From JAJPKK01 sp963807015 (GTDB lineage Bacteria; Pseudomonadota; Alphaproteobacteria; Rhizobiales; Xanthobacteraceae), in NCBI GenBank assembly GCA_963807015.1, contig CAWEAS010000013.1:313762-377761 (forward strand): a stretch of 64,000 nt of DNA. The letters run 5' to 3'. Numbering within the stretch: the first letter of the stretch is position 1; each line of letters starts with the position of its first letter. The notes under the pieces were generated by a model. The model ran no database searches. It was not told the origin of the DNA and worked only from the letters and a program-made list of their open reading frames with translations. The position numbers and the translations under genes were made by a program. Below are positions 18,083 through 27,556 of the stretch, piece after piece.

Positions 18083-21000
18083 CCCCCCCCCTGCGGCTCG
18101 ATGCGGCCTCCACCCGGCATGATTACCCCGTCGCGGCCCGCATAGCCCCATGGGACAGTCACTCGCAGGTCGACCGCGCTTTGCTCGCGTGAAGCACGAG
18201 TGAGCGTCCCTAACACCCGAAGCCCGGGACTGATCGTGCCCACGGTCACGCCGGCCACGTCCTGGTCGGGGTCAAGCAAATCGGCAAGCCGAGCGCCAAT
18301 CGCGGCGGAATGAAGAAGCGTCGTGGCATCAGGTGGGAGCGGCACCCGCGGAAAATCTCGTCTCACTCCGTCCCTGTTCTCGTCCAGAAATTCAGGTGCA
18401 TAACAGATCGCGAGTGCATGCAACCAAATTAGCTCGGCTGTCGCCGGATCGTCATCGGGATCGGGGAGTTGAAGTCGGGCGAGGTAACCTCGCGCGGTTG
18501 TTGAGAGATTGGCGCGTGTGCGCCCGTCGAGATCGGCGCTTAATAGGTCTGCTGGCCTTCCGCCCGCGCCGCGGAGTTGCGTCGGTATTGCCACCACGTT
18601 TGGGCGAAGAAGGTGGTAGTCGGGAAGTGCGCGGGTGATAATTGCGGGCGCATTCTCGTTCGGCCGCTCGGCGTTCATGCGCGAGATAAAAAGACGAGTA
18701 TGTCCGTCGATCCATCTGGTCAATTCTGGCCGTGGACGGTTCCAAAGTCCGGAGACCACGGTCCAGTATGCGAAGCGGTTGTCCATGGGTAAGAGCGCGT
18801 AGCGGCGAATTGCATTCGCATCAAATTTTTCGCCGTTAGCCAGTAACCTGTGCCTGACTGCGGCAGCAGCAAATGCGCCAGCATCGTCGACAGGTCCAGC
18901 TAGTTCAGCCACCGCTGTATCCCACGAGACATTTGGATCAAAATACCTCTGCATACGCTGCGCTAGCGTGCTGGGCTCAATCGCCATCAGCCGTCCGCGT
19001 CGCATTTCCTGGAGCCCGCTTACCGGCTCCTCGCTGCACAATTCGGTGACCTTCGGCCAGCTTCGATAAGCCTCGGTCGTAGTCGAGGGTCGAAACGAAA
19101 AGCGGTTCTCGGCGCTCGGCGCAGCCAACGCGTAAGCTGGCGCAGGCTGATCTAGGTTTTCCAGTAGCTCTTCCCTTTTGCGCGTGCCCCAAAAGTCTCG
19201 GTAGCGAACTGTGGCGACTTCACCTTCGTGCGGTTGTTGCCGGACGAAAAGTCCGACGGCTGTTCCTAGCCGGATGCCCTCCCGATTAAACGGGGTCGAG
19301 AAGATCGAAGGGTCCGGTTGCCCGTCAGGTGTGAGTTTGCCTGTTTCGCGGCTATCGCCATTCAGGCAGTCGATCCATATCGAGTTGAACTCACCGGCAA
19401 GACCCTGGCGAGCGACGACGAAGGAGGGATCATCGATGTAAGAGTAGTTGGAAATGCGGCATACGATCCCTCGCCCGGTTGCCGTGATGCGCCGCTCGCC
19501 AATGCGCAGGAAGCGGACGTAGAGATCATCAAGATTATATTTGCGGATGCGCCACGTCGTTGAGAGACCTTCCTTGTATGGCTCGACCAGCCCTTCCTCT
19601 TCGTCGGGACTTGTTCCAGCGAAGGCGTTATACGGTGGGTTGCCGAGCACCACGAGGATTGGAACCTGCTGTTTGACCCGTTCCGCCGCATCCCGTTCCA
19701 TGGCAAGTTCGGGAAAGAGCGGAAGCTGGGCGCGCGGCCCATGCGGCGGTTCCCATCCGGTGAGGGCGTTTGTCAGATAAACAGCGGGTCGTTCGCCAGC
19801 CGCGTCGTCTAAGGGGGCGCCCATTTCAACAAGCAGGTTGCCGACCTGCCAATGTGCGATCACAAACGGCGCGGACAGAAGCTCGAAACCGAATACACGG
19901 TGCTGGGCTGCGACCTTCAAGTCCTCCCCCACGAGCGCGTCCTCGCCTCGGTCGCGAAGCGTGCGTCCAATGCGGCGCAGAACTTCGACGACGAATGCAC
20001 CGGTGCCGCAGCAGGGGTCGAGTACGAAGACGTTCTGATCAGCGAGGCCATCAGCGACCCCGAGTTCCGACCGGAGCGCGCGATCGACACGTTCGACGAT
20101 GTATTTGACGATTTCGGGGGGCGTGTACCAAACGCCTAACATCTTGCGCAGTTCGGGATCGAATGCTTTCAGAAAAGGCTCGTAAAAGTGTTGGACCGCG
20201 GCGCCGGTATCGAAAACCGAAAAGAAGACGGCACGATCAACGCGGTCGAGAGAGCGGGCGGTGTTGTCGAGGATTTCGGTCAGGCCAAGAGGGCGCAAGC
20301 GCACCGGATTGACGATCTCGCTGAAGAGCGTGCGGATCATCGGGACGCTTAAGGCCCAGCCGGCTGTGCGCCAATCAAAGGGTGGCCGATTGCCTTGGTG
20401 CGCCCACACAACCCATCCCGAGAACAAGCCATAAAACAAGGTCTGCACGAGCGTCGATTTGAAGAAGTGTTCACCCTCCTCGCCCTGGAAATGTATTCCA
20501 AGGGCCGTTTCGAGCGCCTCCCGCAAGGGGTCAAGCGCGCTGGCCTCACGCTGCTGCACGACTTCAAGGGCATCCCGTGCATAGGACGCGAGAAACCACG
20601 CTACGTCTTCAGGACGGGAGAGTGGAGCGGCATTCAGAAGCACTCGGCGTAGAAACTCGACGAACCGAGCCGCGTTCGCGGTTGCGATTTCGCGCGGCCT
20701 ACTCGCCGCCACCCAGAAGGCTTGGGCATCGGGGGCGAGACTGTAGAACTCCCGATCGGTCGGCTGCCCATCGTGACCTTCGCCGATCAGGCGAAAGTCG
20801 CGGTAATTGGTGACAAGCACCAACCGATAACGCTCAAAATATGTTGTCACTTGGCGCGTGTTTGCCGTCTGCCAGGTGCTGTCATTCAGTCCTTTGACCT
20901 CGACAACGCCACGCTCGGGGATTTCGCCCTGTCCTTCGCGTGGCTGGCCGCGCGTGCACTGCTGGCGACTGTAAAGCCCGAAGTCAGGGTGTCCAGCGCC

Positions 21001-21177
21001 CTGATTGCGCAGTTGTCCGTTGCACATGACCTGTGGCCGAAGGGCCGCGCCAACGTCATTTAGCAAACGCTCTAAGGCGGAGTAGTACGATGTCTCGTTC
21101 GTGGCGCCCCCGGTTGAGCGGATTTCAGCTAGACGTTCCAGGTATCGTTTGAGGATTTGTTCCGCGGTATCCGGCAT
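18061..21177 (-). CDS. Type ISP-like single-chain restriction-modification enzyme, off frame at its end
   Basis: About 1038 residues in the current frame; about 1140 if the poly-G tract is in frame. Numbering from the ATG at 21177: an N-terminal nuclease-like core (D65 in HPDFGLYS, then E93-V-K95, the PD-ExK pattern), a helical coupling region, and an N6-adenine methyltransferase with motif I DPCCGTGAF (from D387) and motif IV NPPY (513-516), followed by a large target-recognition region. The absence of separate specificity or helicase genes fits type ISP/IIG-like enzymes. The open frame extends to a TTG at 21219. The last conserved domain is lost through the G9 tract. It is the main cargo of island A. 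Confidence 0.85.
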   Translation of the reverse strand: MPDTAEQILKRYLERLAEIRSTGGATNETSYYSALERLLNDVGAALRPQVMCNGQLRNQGAGHPDFGLYSRQQCTRGQPREGQGEIPERGVVEVKGLNDSTWQTANTRQVTTYFERYRLVLVTNYRDFRLIGEGHDGQPTDREFYSLAPDAQAFWVAASRPREIATANAARFVEFLRRVLLNAAPLSRPEDVAWFLASYARDALEVVQQREASALDPLREALETALGIHFQGEEGEHFFKSTLVQTLFYGLFSGWVVWAHQGNRPPFDWRTAGWALSVPMIRTLFSEIVNPVRLRPLGLTEILDNTARSLDRVDRAVFFSVFDTGAAVQHFYEPFLKAFDPELRKMLGVWYTPPEIVKYIVERVDRALRSELGVADGLADQNVFVLDPCCGTGAFVVEVLRRIGRTLRDRGEDALVGEDLKVAAQHRVFGFELLSAPFVIAHWQVGNLLVEMGAPLDDAAGERPAVYLTNALTGWEPPHGPRAQLPLFPELAMERDAAERVKQQVPILVVLGNPPYNAFAGTSPDEEEGLVEPYKEGLSTTWRIRKYNLDDLYVRFLRIGERRITATGRGIVCRISNYSYIDDPSFVVARQGLAGEFNSIWIDCLNGDSRETGKLTPDGQPDPSIFSTPFNREGIRLGTAVGLFVRQQPHEGEVATVRYRDFWGTRKREELLENLDQPAPAYALAAPSAENRFSFRPSTTTEAYRSWPKVTELCSEEPVSGLQEMRRGRLMAIEPSTLAQRMQRYFDPNVSWDTAVAELAGPVDDAGAFAAAAVRHRLLANGEKFDANAIRRYALLPMDNRFAYWTVVSGLWNRPRPELTRWIDGHTRLFISRMNAERPNENAPAIITRALPDYHLLRPNVVAIPTQLRGAGGRPADLLSADLDGRTRANLSTTARGYLARLQLPDPDDDPATAELIWLHALAICYAPEFLDENRDGVRRDFPRVPLPPDATTLLHSAAIGARLADLLDPDQDVAGVTVGTISPGLRVLGTLTRASREQSAVDLRVTVPWGYAGRDGVIMPGGGRIEPQGGGGTRQQN
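18083..18091 (-). repeat. G9 homopolymer tract in the R-M gene
   Basis: Nine C residues on the plus strand (nine G in the gene), followed by T and three more G. At length 9 the frame stops 30 bases later; at 10 or 7 it reads into the conserved C-terminal signature. This is the classic form of a slipped-strand contingency tract, but also a hard sequence to determine. Confidence 0.85.
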
Positions 21178-21219
21178 GGGGGCTCTCAGGCGCTCAGGGT
21201 CCGCAATCTCCTTGAGCAA

Positions 21220-21495
21220 CAGAGATAGCGCAATGGTTTGATCGGTCGCTCCACAACGCTTGTACTCCCCCGCACCGGGATGACGGCCGCCGTCGGTCTA
21301 CGCTGGAATGCTTGCCGAAGCCGGTTTCGCGTTAGGCGATCTTTTTGCTGTTGTTGTTGAATTTAATGGCGAGCCGTGCGCAGGGCGACCTGCCATTTCC
21401 TAGCCACGTTGTTCCTGGGTTGTTACTTTCAGCTCAACGGCCCAACATCGCAACTCAGGCGATCGAAATTTCTCTATATATTTCAATTTTTTAAA
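21220..21495. other. Right margin of island A, no gene
   Basis: About 275 bp between the R-M gene and the second tRNA-His copy, with a locally A/T-rich end (near 21465-21495). A frame running through the tRNA fragment (21376-21558) is rejected as an artefact. Confidence 0.4.
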
Positions 21496-21542
21496 TGGTA
21501 CAGCTGGGGGGAGTTGAACCACCGACCTCCTGATCCACAGTC
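21496..21542 (-). repeat. Exact 47-bp copy of the tRNA-His 3' part (attachment site)
   Basis: Identical over all 47 bases to 48948-48994 of the intact tRNA-His gene, from the CCA end to position 30 in the anticodon stem. Both copies are in the same orientation and 27.5 kb apart, and sequence diverges immediately on the inner side. Read as the far attachment site of the element whose integrase sits next to the tRNA gene. Confidence 0.92.
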
Positions 21543-21980
21543 GGTGACATGTTATTGAGAAGTCTCAAGATCGTTTGGAACGGTGTGGGCTTCAACTTCC
21601 CGCCACTCGACGAGGCCTCGAACTCCTCAGCCGGCGAAAGTTCCTGATCCGCTGCACTGGCCCTGTCGTGGTCGTCTGGAAACGGATGACCCTAACGATC
21701 GGCGGCACTTTTCAATGGGGGCCGCGATGACGGCTTCCGGCGGAAGCTGCCGACGAAGCGGACATGAATAATAGACGTGTTTTGACCCTGACCGGACCTT
21801 GAAGGGTACGCGAACTCGCAATCCTTGAAACAGATGCTTGAAGGCGTGAGGGCAAGGTGATCCTCTACCGCGCTGTGGGGCGGAAATGCGGTTTTTTGTG
21901 AGTTGTTGCCGAGTGGAGACACCTGTATCCGTCCGAAGCTGGTAGCATTCATTCTGGTCTTTTGCGGGAGGCGGCCCCAG
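21543..21980. other. Non-coding left end of island B
   Basis: About 440 bp with no convincing gene. It presumably holds the element's end sequences and the promoter of the following porin gene. Confidence 0.4.
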
Positions 21981-22865
21981 ATGATGCGATCTGCGTTGTT
22001 ATCAGGCGTCGCGTTCGCGCTGGCGGGAGTTGGTCATGCTGTAGCGGCGGACATGCCCGTCAAGGCTCCGCCGATCGTCGTGCCACATTTCACTTGGACC
22101 GGCTTCTATGTCGGCGCCAATGCGGGCTACGGATGGCTGGACGCGAATTCCACGGCATCGGGTTCGCCTGGGGTCTTCGACCCTATTCTCGTCGCCGGCG
22201 GGTCGGCCGCACTTGCGTCAGGTCTCGCGCTCGCGACCCCGTCCGTGTCTCCAGCGCCTGCCGGATTCATCGGCGGCGGCCAAATCGGCTTCAATCGTCA
22301 AATTGGATGGTTTGTCGGCGGCATCGAGGCGGACATCGATGGCGCAGCAATGCGCCAGACGACAGTGGGTTCGACCCTTGTAGGACTGCCTGGTTTCCCG
22401 GCCAGCTCGATCAACGCAGCAGCCGCCGCGAGCAACAGGCTCGATTATCTCGCGACCGTTCGAGGCCGGTTGGGGTACGCACTGTATCAGCAGTGGCTCC
22501 TTTATGTCACCGGTGGTCTTGCCATTGGAGGTGTCCGTTCGAATATCGTTGGCACCGATCTTTTGCTGGGTGGTGCCGTCGGGCTCACGACGACAATGCC
22601 TACGGCTGCCACGTCATCGGACACAAGGGTCGGATGGACCATCGGCGGCGGCGCCGAGTACGCCCTCTCCGCACATTGGTCGGCCAAGGTCGAGGCGCTT
22701 TATTACGACCTTGGGCGGACCAATCTGAACACCACGCCAGCAAGCATAGAGACGAACCCAGGCGGCGCCGGGATCGGTTCGATATTCGGGTCTGCAAATC
22801 GCGTCTTCAGTACGCAGTGGACCGGGGGTCTCGCCCGTTTTGGCGTAAATTACCGATTTAACTGA
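21981..22865 (+). CDS. Omp25/Omp31-like outer-membrane porin-family protein
   Basis: About 294 residues. Signal peptide ending AVAAD, then the family-typical MPVKAPP start and WTGFYVGANAGYGW first strand. Eight-stranded-barrel features follow: GFIGGGQIGFNRQIGWFVGG, a YLATVRGRLGYAL strand, GWTIGGGAEYALSAHW, and a final strand ending RFGVNYRFN. The ATG at 21981 is preceded by GGGAGG with nine-base spacing; the open frame to 21903 is not needed. Such proteins are common in the core genome of the order, so its place inside an integrative element is a little unusual. Confidence 0.85.
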   Translation: MMRSALLSGVAFALAGVGHAVAADMPVKAPPIVVPHFTWTGFYVGANAGYGWLDANSTASGSPGVFDPILVAGGSAALASGLALATPSVSPAPAGFIGGGQIGFNRQIGWFVGGIEADIDGAAMRQTTVGSTLVGLPGFPASSINAAAAASNRLDYLATVRGRLGYALYQQWLLYVTGGLAIGGVRSNIVGTDLLLGGAVGLTTTMPTAATSSDTRVGWTIGGGAEYALSAHWSAKVEALYYDLGRTNLNTTPASIETNPGGAGIGSIFGSANRVFSTQWTGGLARFGVNYRFN

Positions 22866-23280
22866 CGATACGACGCACGGCCCTTGCCACGGACTGTCGG
22901 CAGCAAGGCCGAAGAGTAGGAACTTTATGCGCCGATAGCTGCTTTTCGCTAGCGCGCCGCTTCCCGTTCACAGCATCTGCCTGGCTTCGCTGTTCCGCTG
23001 TTATCGGCAGCTGTTGGCCCGCCTCCGCCGTGCAGAACGGCGCTCGTGACGGAAGCTGTCGGGGGATAAGCTGCCGCCAGTGGCGCACGGCACGACGGGT
23101 AAAATTGACCCATCTCCGACATTCGACCGAGCAGCGACTCGTTCGTCCAAATCGTCCGCTAAGGTATACCCCAACGTACGCAAAAATGCATAGTCGATAT
23201 TCCGTCCGCTAGGGTTGGTTTCAATCTACGGACACGAGAGAGTACGGACATTATCCCAGCGGACAAAAGGGGAGATGTCC
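22866..23280. other. Non-coding interval
   Basis: About 415 bp between porin and resolvase; no convincing gene or RNA was seen. The last part holds an AGGGGAG ribosome site for the resolvase. Confidence 0.4.
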
Positions 23281-23919
23281 ATGGCCACGATCCTCTATGC
23301 ACGGGTCAGCACCGTCGAGCAGACGATCGGTCATCAGCGGGCCCAGGCCGAAGCCGCCGGCTTCGTGATCGATGAGGTCGTGGCCGACAACGGAGTGTCG
23401 GGCGTGCACACGCGTCTCGCCGAGCGCCCCGAGGGCAAGCGGCTTTACGACAAGCTCCGCAGGGGTGACGTGCTCGTGGTGCGATGGGTCGATCGCCTCG
23501 GCAGGAACTACGAGGATGTGGTCGACACCATCCGCGAGTTCATGCGCCGGGGCGTCGTCATTCGAACCGTCATCAATAATTTCACGTTCGACGGCGCCAC
23601 CAAGGATCCAATGCAGCAGGCGGTACGTGACGCGCTGATCGCGTTCATGGCCGCCCTGTCCCAGGCCCAAGCGGAGGCCACCAAAGCGGCCCAACGGGCC
23701 GGCATCGAGCACGCGCGGCAGAACGACGATCGCGCCTACCTCGGCCGCAAGCCGAGCTTCAGCCGGGAGCAGTTCGGTCGGGTCCGCGAGATGCTGGGCC
23801 AGCAGACCGTGGCCGTTGCCACCATCGCCAAGGAAACGGGACTGACGCGTCAGACGGTTTATCGGATCAGGGACGATCCGGCGAGTGCGGAGGCGGCTTT
23901 GACGGCGTGGGGAGTATGA
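23281..23919 (+). CDS. Serine recombinase (resolvase/invertase family)
   Basis: About 212 residues. The N-terminal catalytic domain has YARVSTVEQT with the active-site Ser, GDVLVVRWVDRLGRNY and the DAMQQAVR-like helix region (KDPMQQAVRDALIAFMAALSQAQAE). A short helix-turn-helix end follows (IAKETGLTRQTVYRI). ATG at 23281 is chosen by its AGGGGAG ribosome site six bases upstream. Likely acts in site-specific recombination of a transposon or plasmid once part of the island. Confidence 0.88.
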   Translation: MATILYARVSTVEQTIGHQRAQAEAAGFVIDEVVADNGVSGVHTRLAERPEGKRLYDKLRRGDVLVVRWVDRLGRNYEDVVDTIREFMRRGVVIRTVINNFTFDGATKDPMQQAVRDALIAFMAALSQAQAEATKAAQRAGIEHARQNDDRAYLGRKPSFSREQFGRVREMLGQQTVAVATIAKETGLTRQTVYRIRDDPASAEAALTAWGV

Positions 23920-23972
23920 TGCGATGCCCAGCGCGGCACCCACTGTTTCCTGCCGCCTGGAGCGTCACGACC

Positions 23973-24188
23973 GTGTTCGCCGAGTTCGAAACCAACCTGC
24001 GGCGCGAGTGCCAGCTTGAGGGCATCGCCAAGGCCAAGGCGGCAGGCGTCTACAAGGGGCGGCCGGCTTCGATAGACGCGGCCAAGGTGCGCGAATTGAA
24101 GGGCCAGGGCCTCGGGGCTTCGGAGATCGCCAAGGCGCTCAAGATCGGTCGGGCGAGCGTGTACCGCGTGTTGGAGGTGGCTTCTTAG
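23973..24188 (+). pseudogene. C-terminal fragment of a second serine recombinase
   Basis: About 71 codons. The sequence from VFAEFETNLRRECQLEGIAK through KAAGVYKGRP to a helix-turn-helix (GASEIAKALKIGRASVYRVL) is the C-terminal third of Hin/Tn3-type resolvases. The catalytic N-terminal domain is absent, and the frame upstream overlaps the previous recombinase. It is a truncated remnant, distinct from the intact one. Confidence 0.75.
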
Positions 24189-24438
24189 GCCTGCGCTCGC
24201 AGCCCGAACCCGCTTGCGTCAACCTCAAATGCATAGACGAACCAATCCTCTTGCCAATTAACGCTGAATTGGCCGAATTGAGCGCAAACGGCAATCGGGC
24301 GCTGCCAGAATGCCGCCCTTACCTATCGGCTGGCGCCTTACCGCTCGCGGCGTCGCGCGATAATAAAAGCAGAAGCGGCCTCGACTCTCGGCTGCAATCG
24401 GCCCAGGCTGGCCTTCCAGCCCCCTGGAGGCTGCCCCC

Positions 24439-24579
24439 ATGGACAACAACTTCGTGCACCGGACAAATCTAGCCCACTTCCAAAAGCTAATCGATGAGGC
24501 GACCGACGAAACGCGGCGGCAATTGCTCTTGAAGCTTTTGGCCGAGGAACAGGCGAAGGCTCAGCCCGCCCCGGAATAG
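24439..24579 (+). CDS. Small helical protein, unknown function
   Basis: 46 residues beginning MDNNFVHRTNLAHFQKLIDE, with a helical core (DETRRQLLLKLLAEEQAKAQ). Very similar short reading frames recur in Nitrobacteraceae, where they are annotated as hypothetical. A GGAGG lies upstream near 24427-24431. It was missed by the 60-codon threshold usually used for frame calling. Confidence 0.55.
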   Translation: MDNNFVHRTNLAHFQKLIDEATDETRRQLLLKLLAEEQAKAQPAPE

Positions 24580-24635
24580 CCCTTACGGACAATTCCTGAT
24601 TGAGGCCCCGCCGGCGGCCGATTTAATTTGTGAAC

Positions 24636-24815
24636 ATGACCGACGCTGTACCCAATTGCCCGCAGTGCCGAGTGCCGATGAGCCGCGCGCGCATCATCCC
24701 CCGAATGGGTGGCTTCCCGGAGGTTCATAGTTTCCAGTGCGGGCAGTGCGGTGAGGTGCTCTCGGTGGAAACGGACGCGCCTTGGGAATCGCGCCGCGAG
24801 GATTTGCCCGATTAA
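24636..24815 (+). CDS. Small zinc-ribbon-like protein
   Basis: 59 residues from the ATG. Two Cys pairs, CPQC near the N-terminus and CGQC about 30 residues later, make a minimal zinc ribbon; between them is a basic stretch with PRMGGFPEVHSF. Similar short proteins are common in this bacterial group and uncharacterised. An in-frame GTG lies six bases upstream at 24630. Confidence 0.6.
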   Translation: MTDAVPNCPQCRVPMSRARIIPRMGGFPEVHSFQCGQCGEVLSVETDAPWESRREDLPD

Positions 24816-24946
24816 GCGGCGGCGTGGTCGTGCCGCCCCCTCGACAACTCCCTGCCCGCGGGCGTCCCGCTCTCGCCCGTCTCGATCCCTCCGATAATGC
24901 CTATTCCAGGAACCAAAAGCGCAGACCCGCGATGCCGGCGAGCGGG

Positions 24947-25568
24947 TCAGCGGCCGTTCCAATTCTCGCTCCGCGCCCGTTGCACCGCGATCGCCTCCGG
25001 GTTCTTGCATTTGATCCATGCCGAATAGCGCCCCGATCGATAGGGAGCGTTCACTCGCTTCGACACGATGCCCTCGGCGCCAAGCCGGCAGGCGTGGGCA
25101 AACACCTTTGGCCCATCGGCGGCAATGTGCTCGTTGAGCAGAATGCCTGCCGTGGAAAGGCGCAGCAGGCTGGTCAATCGCGCCTTTCGCTCTATGAGAG
25201 CAACCGGGCGCAGATCCTCACCATCAAGCTCCAGAAGGTCGAAAGCGTACATGCACGCCATGCTGTTTCCGCGGCGCAGTTCGTCAAAGCGGACCAGACC
25301 GTCGGGACCGATCACCACCGCCTCACCGTCGATCGTGAAGCTCTTCGCCTTCAGCCGAGCCGCCGCATCTGCGATCGCGGGAAATCGTGAACTCCAGTCG
25401 TAGCCCCTGCGCGTATAGAAGCGAGCTGCCCCGCCATCGCCGCGGACGATCATTCGATAGCCATCGTGTTTGATCTCGTGCACCCACTCGGGCCCACTCG
25501 GCGGGCCGCTGCCGCTCGATCGGCTGGGCGGGCACGATGAACCCTGCCGGGAGGCTACGCGATACCAT
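24947..25568 (-). pseudogene. Frameshifted ATP-dependent DNA ligase (adenylation domain only)
   Basis: The 3' frame (25483-24947) carries the ligase motif I HEIKHDGYR with the lysine that is adenylated, then FTIDGEAVV (motif III-like), AFDLLELDGEDLR (motif IIIa-like) and EGIVSKR plus WIKCKN (motifs IV/V). The N-terminal residues LPAGFIVPAQPIERQR lie in another frame (25568 end); removing one C near 25500 restores the expected junction. It is related to LigD-type or small stand-alone ligases and lacks an OB-fold domain. Probably inactive as sequenced. Confidence 0.65.
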
Positions 25569-25962
25569 TCGCGTGACTTATGATCGTTGCCGTGCTCAAC
25601 TGCAAGTTACGTGCGGCTGGGGCAAACTGGAACAATTTTCGCGGCAACGAATTCGACTGTGTGCGTGGCGCCCTCCCCGGACACCCCCCCCATGGGCGTA
25701 CATGCGGGAGCCCCGGCTTGCCTACGCTTGGCGCCGGGGCTTTCTGTCTTGCCATCGGTTCGCAAACAGATGGCTTGGTGGCCAGGATGGGATTCCATCG
25801 CGGGCCTTGGATTTTGGTCACAGCGTTAGTCCTTGTTTGGCACCGGTTGTCTTCGTGTAATCGGCGCCTCCGAGTTGGTCGACGTGGGGATGCGCATCAT
25901 CACGCTGGGCTCTCGTACGGTCGCGACGGGAAGGTCAAACCGCGCGGCTATTCGGCCGCGTC
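25569..25962. other. Non-coding interval with a terminator
   Basis: About 390 bp with several overlapping open frames of poor quality and none convincing. It contains the hairpin listed at 25709-25744. Confidence 0.4.
25709..25744 (+). terminator. Putative terminator hairpin
   Basis: Arms AGCCCCGGC and GCCGGGGCT around a 15-base loop are followed by a short T-rich run on the plus strand. No annotated plus-strand gene ends directly before it. Confidence 0.45.
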
Positions 25963-26673
25963 TCAATTTGAAGGTGGCGGCGCGAGCGCCACCAAGGGTA
26001 CGTCGATCTCGCACACGACTCCTGAAGGCTCAAACGACAGACGTACAGCGCCGCTCAGCTGGCTGACGAAGCTGTGCTGAATGAGGCGGGTACCAAAGCC
26101 GCGACGTTTCGGCTCTTGAACAGTCGGCCCGCCGGCCTCCTTCCATTTCAGACAGAATTGCCCGGCCGGTTCGTCCACGATGGCGGTAATTTCGACCCTG
26201 CCTGTTGGAACGGACAGTGCGCCATATTTCGTTGCGTTCGTGCATAGTTCGTTGATCGCCATCGAAAGTGGCAGCGCCGCCGACGCTGCGGCCTCAACAT
26301 CGGGAATTTGGAGATGAAAGCGGCCCCGGCCAGGACCGTCGAATGGTTCGATTGCGGTGCGCAAAATCTCTCGAAGGCGCGAAGATCTCCAATTCGCCTG
26401 AAGCAGGAGATCATGAACTCGGCTTAGCGCAGCAATACGGCTTTCGACCCCTTGCCTTCCTTCCTCGATCGTCTCGGCGGTGCGCAGCGATTGGGACACG
26501 ATTGCACCAACCATGGCGAGCATGTTCTGGATGCGATGGTGCAACTCGGCAACAAGCAGAGTTTGCAATTGCTCTAAGGTCTTCTGCTCGGCGGCGTCCA
26601 CGCCGGCCTGCTGTAAAAGTCGTCGAAGGTCCAGGTTCTCGGCTTGGAGCCGCAATGCGTCGTCAATCGGCAT
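25963..26673 (-). CDS. HWE/HisKA_2-type sensor histidine kinase (no sensor domain)
   Basis: 236 residues: a short N-terminal coiled coil, then the phospho-acceptor helix ELHHRIQNMLAMVGAIVSQS (His in HHR), and an HWE-type ATPase with the N box NELCTNATKYGALS and the GFGTRLI lid region. The kinase core seems complete, but sensor and receiver domains are missing, so input must come through a partner or the N-terminal helix. No response regulator lies nearby in the island. Confidence 0.82.
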   Translation of the reverse strand: MPIDDALRLQAENLDLRRLLQQAGVDAAEQKTLEQLQTLLVAELHHRIQNMLAMVGAIVSQSLRTAETIEEGRQGVESRIAALSRVHDLLLQANWRSSRLREILRTAIEPFDGPGRGRFHLQIPDVEAAASAALPLSMAINELCTNATKYGALSVPTGRVEITAIVDEPAGQFCLKWKEAGGPTVQEPKRRGFGTRLIQHSFVSQLSGAVRLSFEPSGVVCEIDVPLVALAPPPSN

Positions 26674-26792
26674 CTAAACGTTCTCCGCAGGCAAGCCGTG
26701 CATCGGACATGTGGCGTTCCTCAGTTTGCTGAACGGATGACGCTACGACTGCATTCGTCAGGCCCGTACCGACGACTTGCAGGTCACCTTCC

Positions 26793-27386
26793 CTACAGCA
26801 AGCCGGCGCCAGCATGATCTCGAAACATGTCGGCATCTCGCACGTAGGCCTGCAGCACGTCCATGCTCTTGTGACGTGAGACGTCGCGCATTTTGAACAC
26901 TGATGCGCCGCGGCGGGCCGCGCTCGTGAGGAAGCCAGCACGGAGCGAATGGGCGCCGAAATCCGCCGGATTGAGCCCGAGGCGCTCGGCGTAGTCTTGT
27001 ACGAGATCGCAAACGCTCTTCGCGGTGAGACGTGCGATGCCAAGCCGGCCGCCTTTGGCAACGGGTCGGAATACTGGACCCTCTGAGATCCCGGCGGCCT
27101 CTAGCCATGCCTTCACGGCTTTGACTGGGCACGTCGAGCCGCCGCGGATGCGTGTCGCCTGATCGGGTGCGGGCTCGTGCGCGGTGCGAAGCATCGCCAG
27201 TCGGCCGCGGACGATGTCCCACAGCTGGTGCATCTCTTCGGCGAGGCACTTGCGATAGGGCCGGTCCCATCCGCTCGCGATGCAGGCGGCGCGCTCGCGG
27301 GCGGCGCGGCCGTGGGCGAGGCGCATCAGCATGGCGCGATCAATCGTGAGATCGGGGGCGATTAGGAGGCTGTAATGGTCAGACAT
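26793..27386 (-). pseudogene. Chimeric frame: tyrosine-recombinase C-terminus fused to an unrelated N-terminus
   Basis: 197 codons. From about residue 85 it is the C-terminal half of a phage-type tyrosine integrase: CPVKAVKAWLEAAG, the HSLRAGFLTSAARRGA box (H-x-x-R), and SRHKSMDVLQAYVR with the nucleophilic Tyr. The first 75 residues (starting MSDHYSLLIAPDLTIDRAML) do not belong to this family and look like a separate small protein. The first catalytic Arg region and the core-binding domain are missing. A deletion fusion; unlikely to be an active integrase. Confidence 0.65.
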
Positions 27387-27436
27387 TTCACAGGGCAGCC
27401 CAGTTGAAATTTGCTTCTAAATTGGTATGGTGTACC

Positions 27437-27441
27437 AACAT
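27437..27441. repeat. Left target-site duplication of the IS21-family element
   Basis: AACAT directly before the left IS end; the same five bases follow the right end at 29924-29928. Confidence 0.75.
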
Positions 27442-27556
27442 TGTGTGAATAAGCGTGCAAAAAGGACCCCCTTTTCGGGGTGATCGGCTCCCAATCGGGA
27501 CCCCGGAATAGAGGGGTCCACATTGGCTTCCACGATTCGTGGAAGCCGAGGTTGGG

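Noticed and set aside
21376..21558. 60-codon frame ending through the tRNA-His fragment
   Set aside because: Its last third (WGELNHRPPDPQS) is the usual artefact of translating a tRNA 3' end; no other coding evidence.
25580..26080. 166-codon plus-strand frame
   Set aside because: Runs through a terminator hairpin and antisense to the histidine kinase; no recognisable product.
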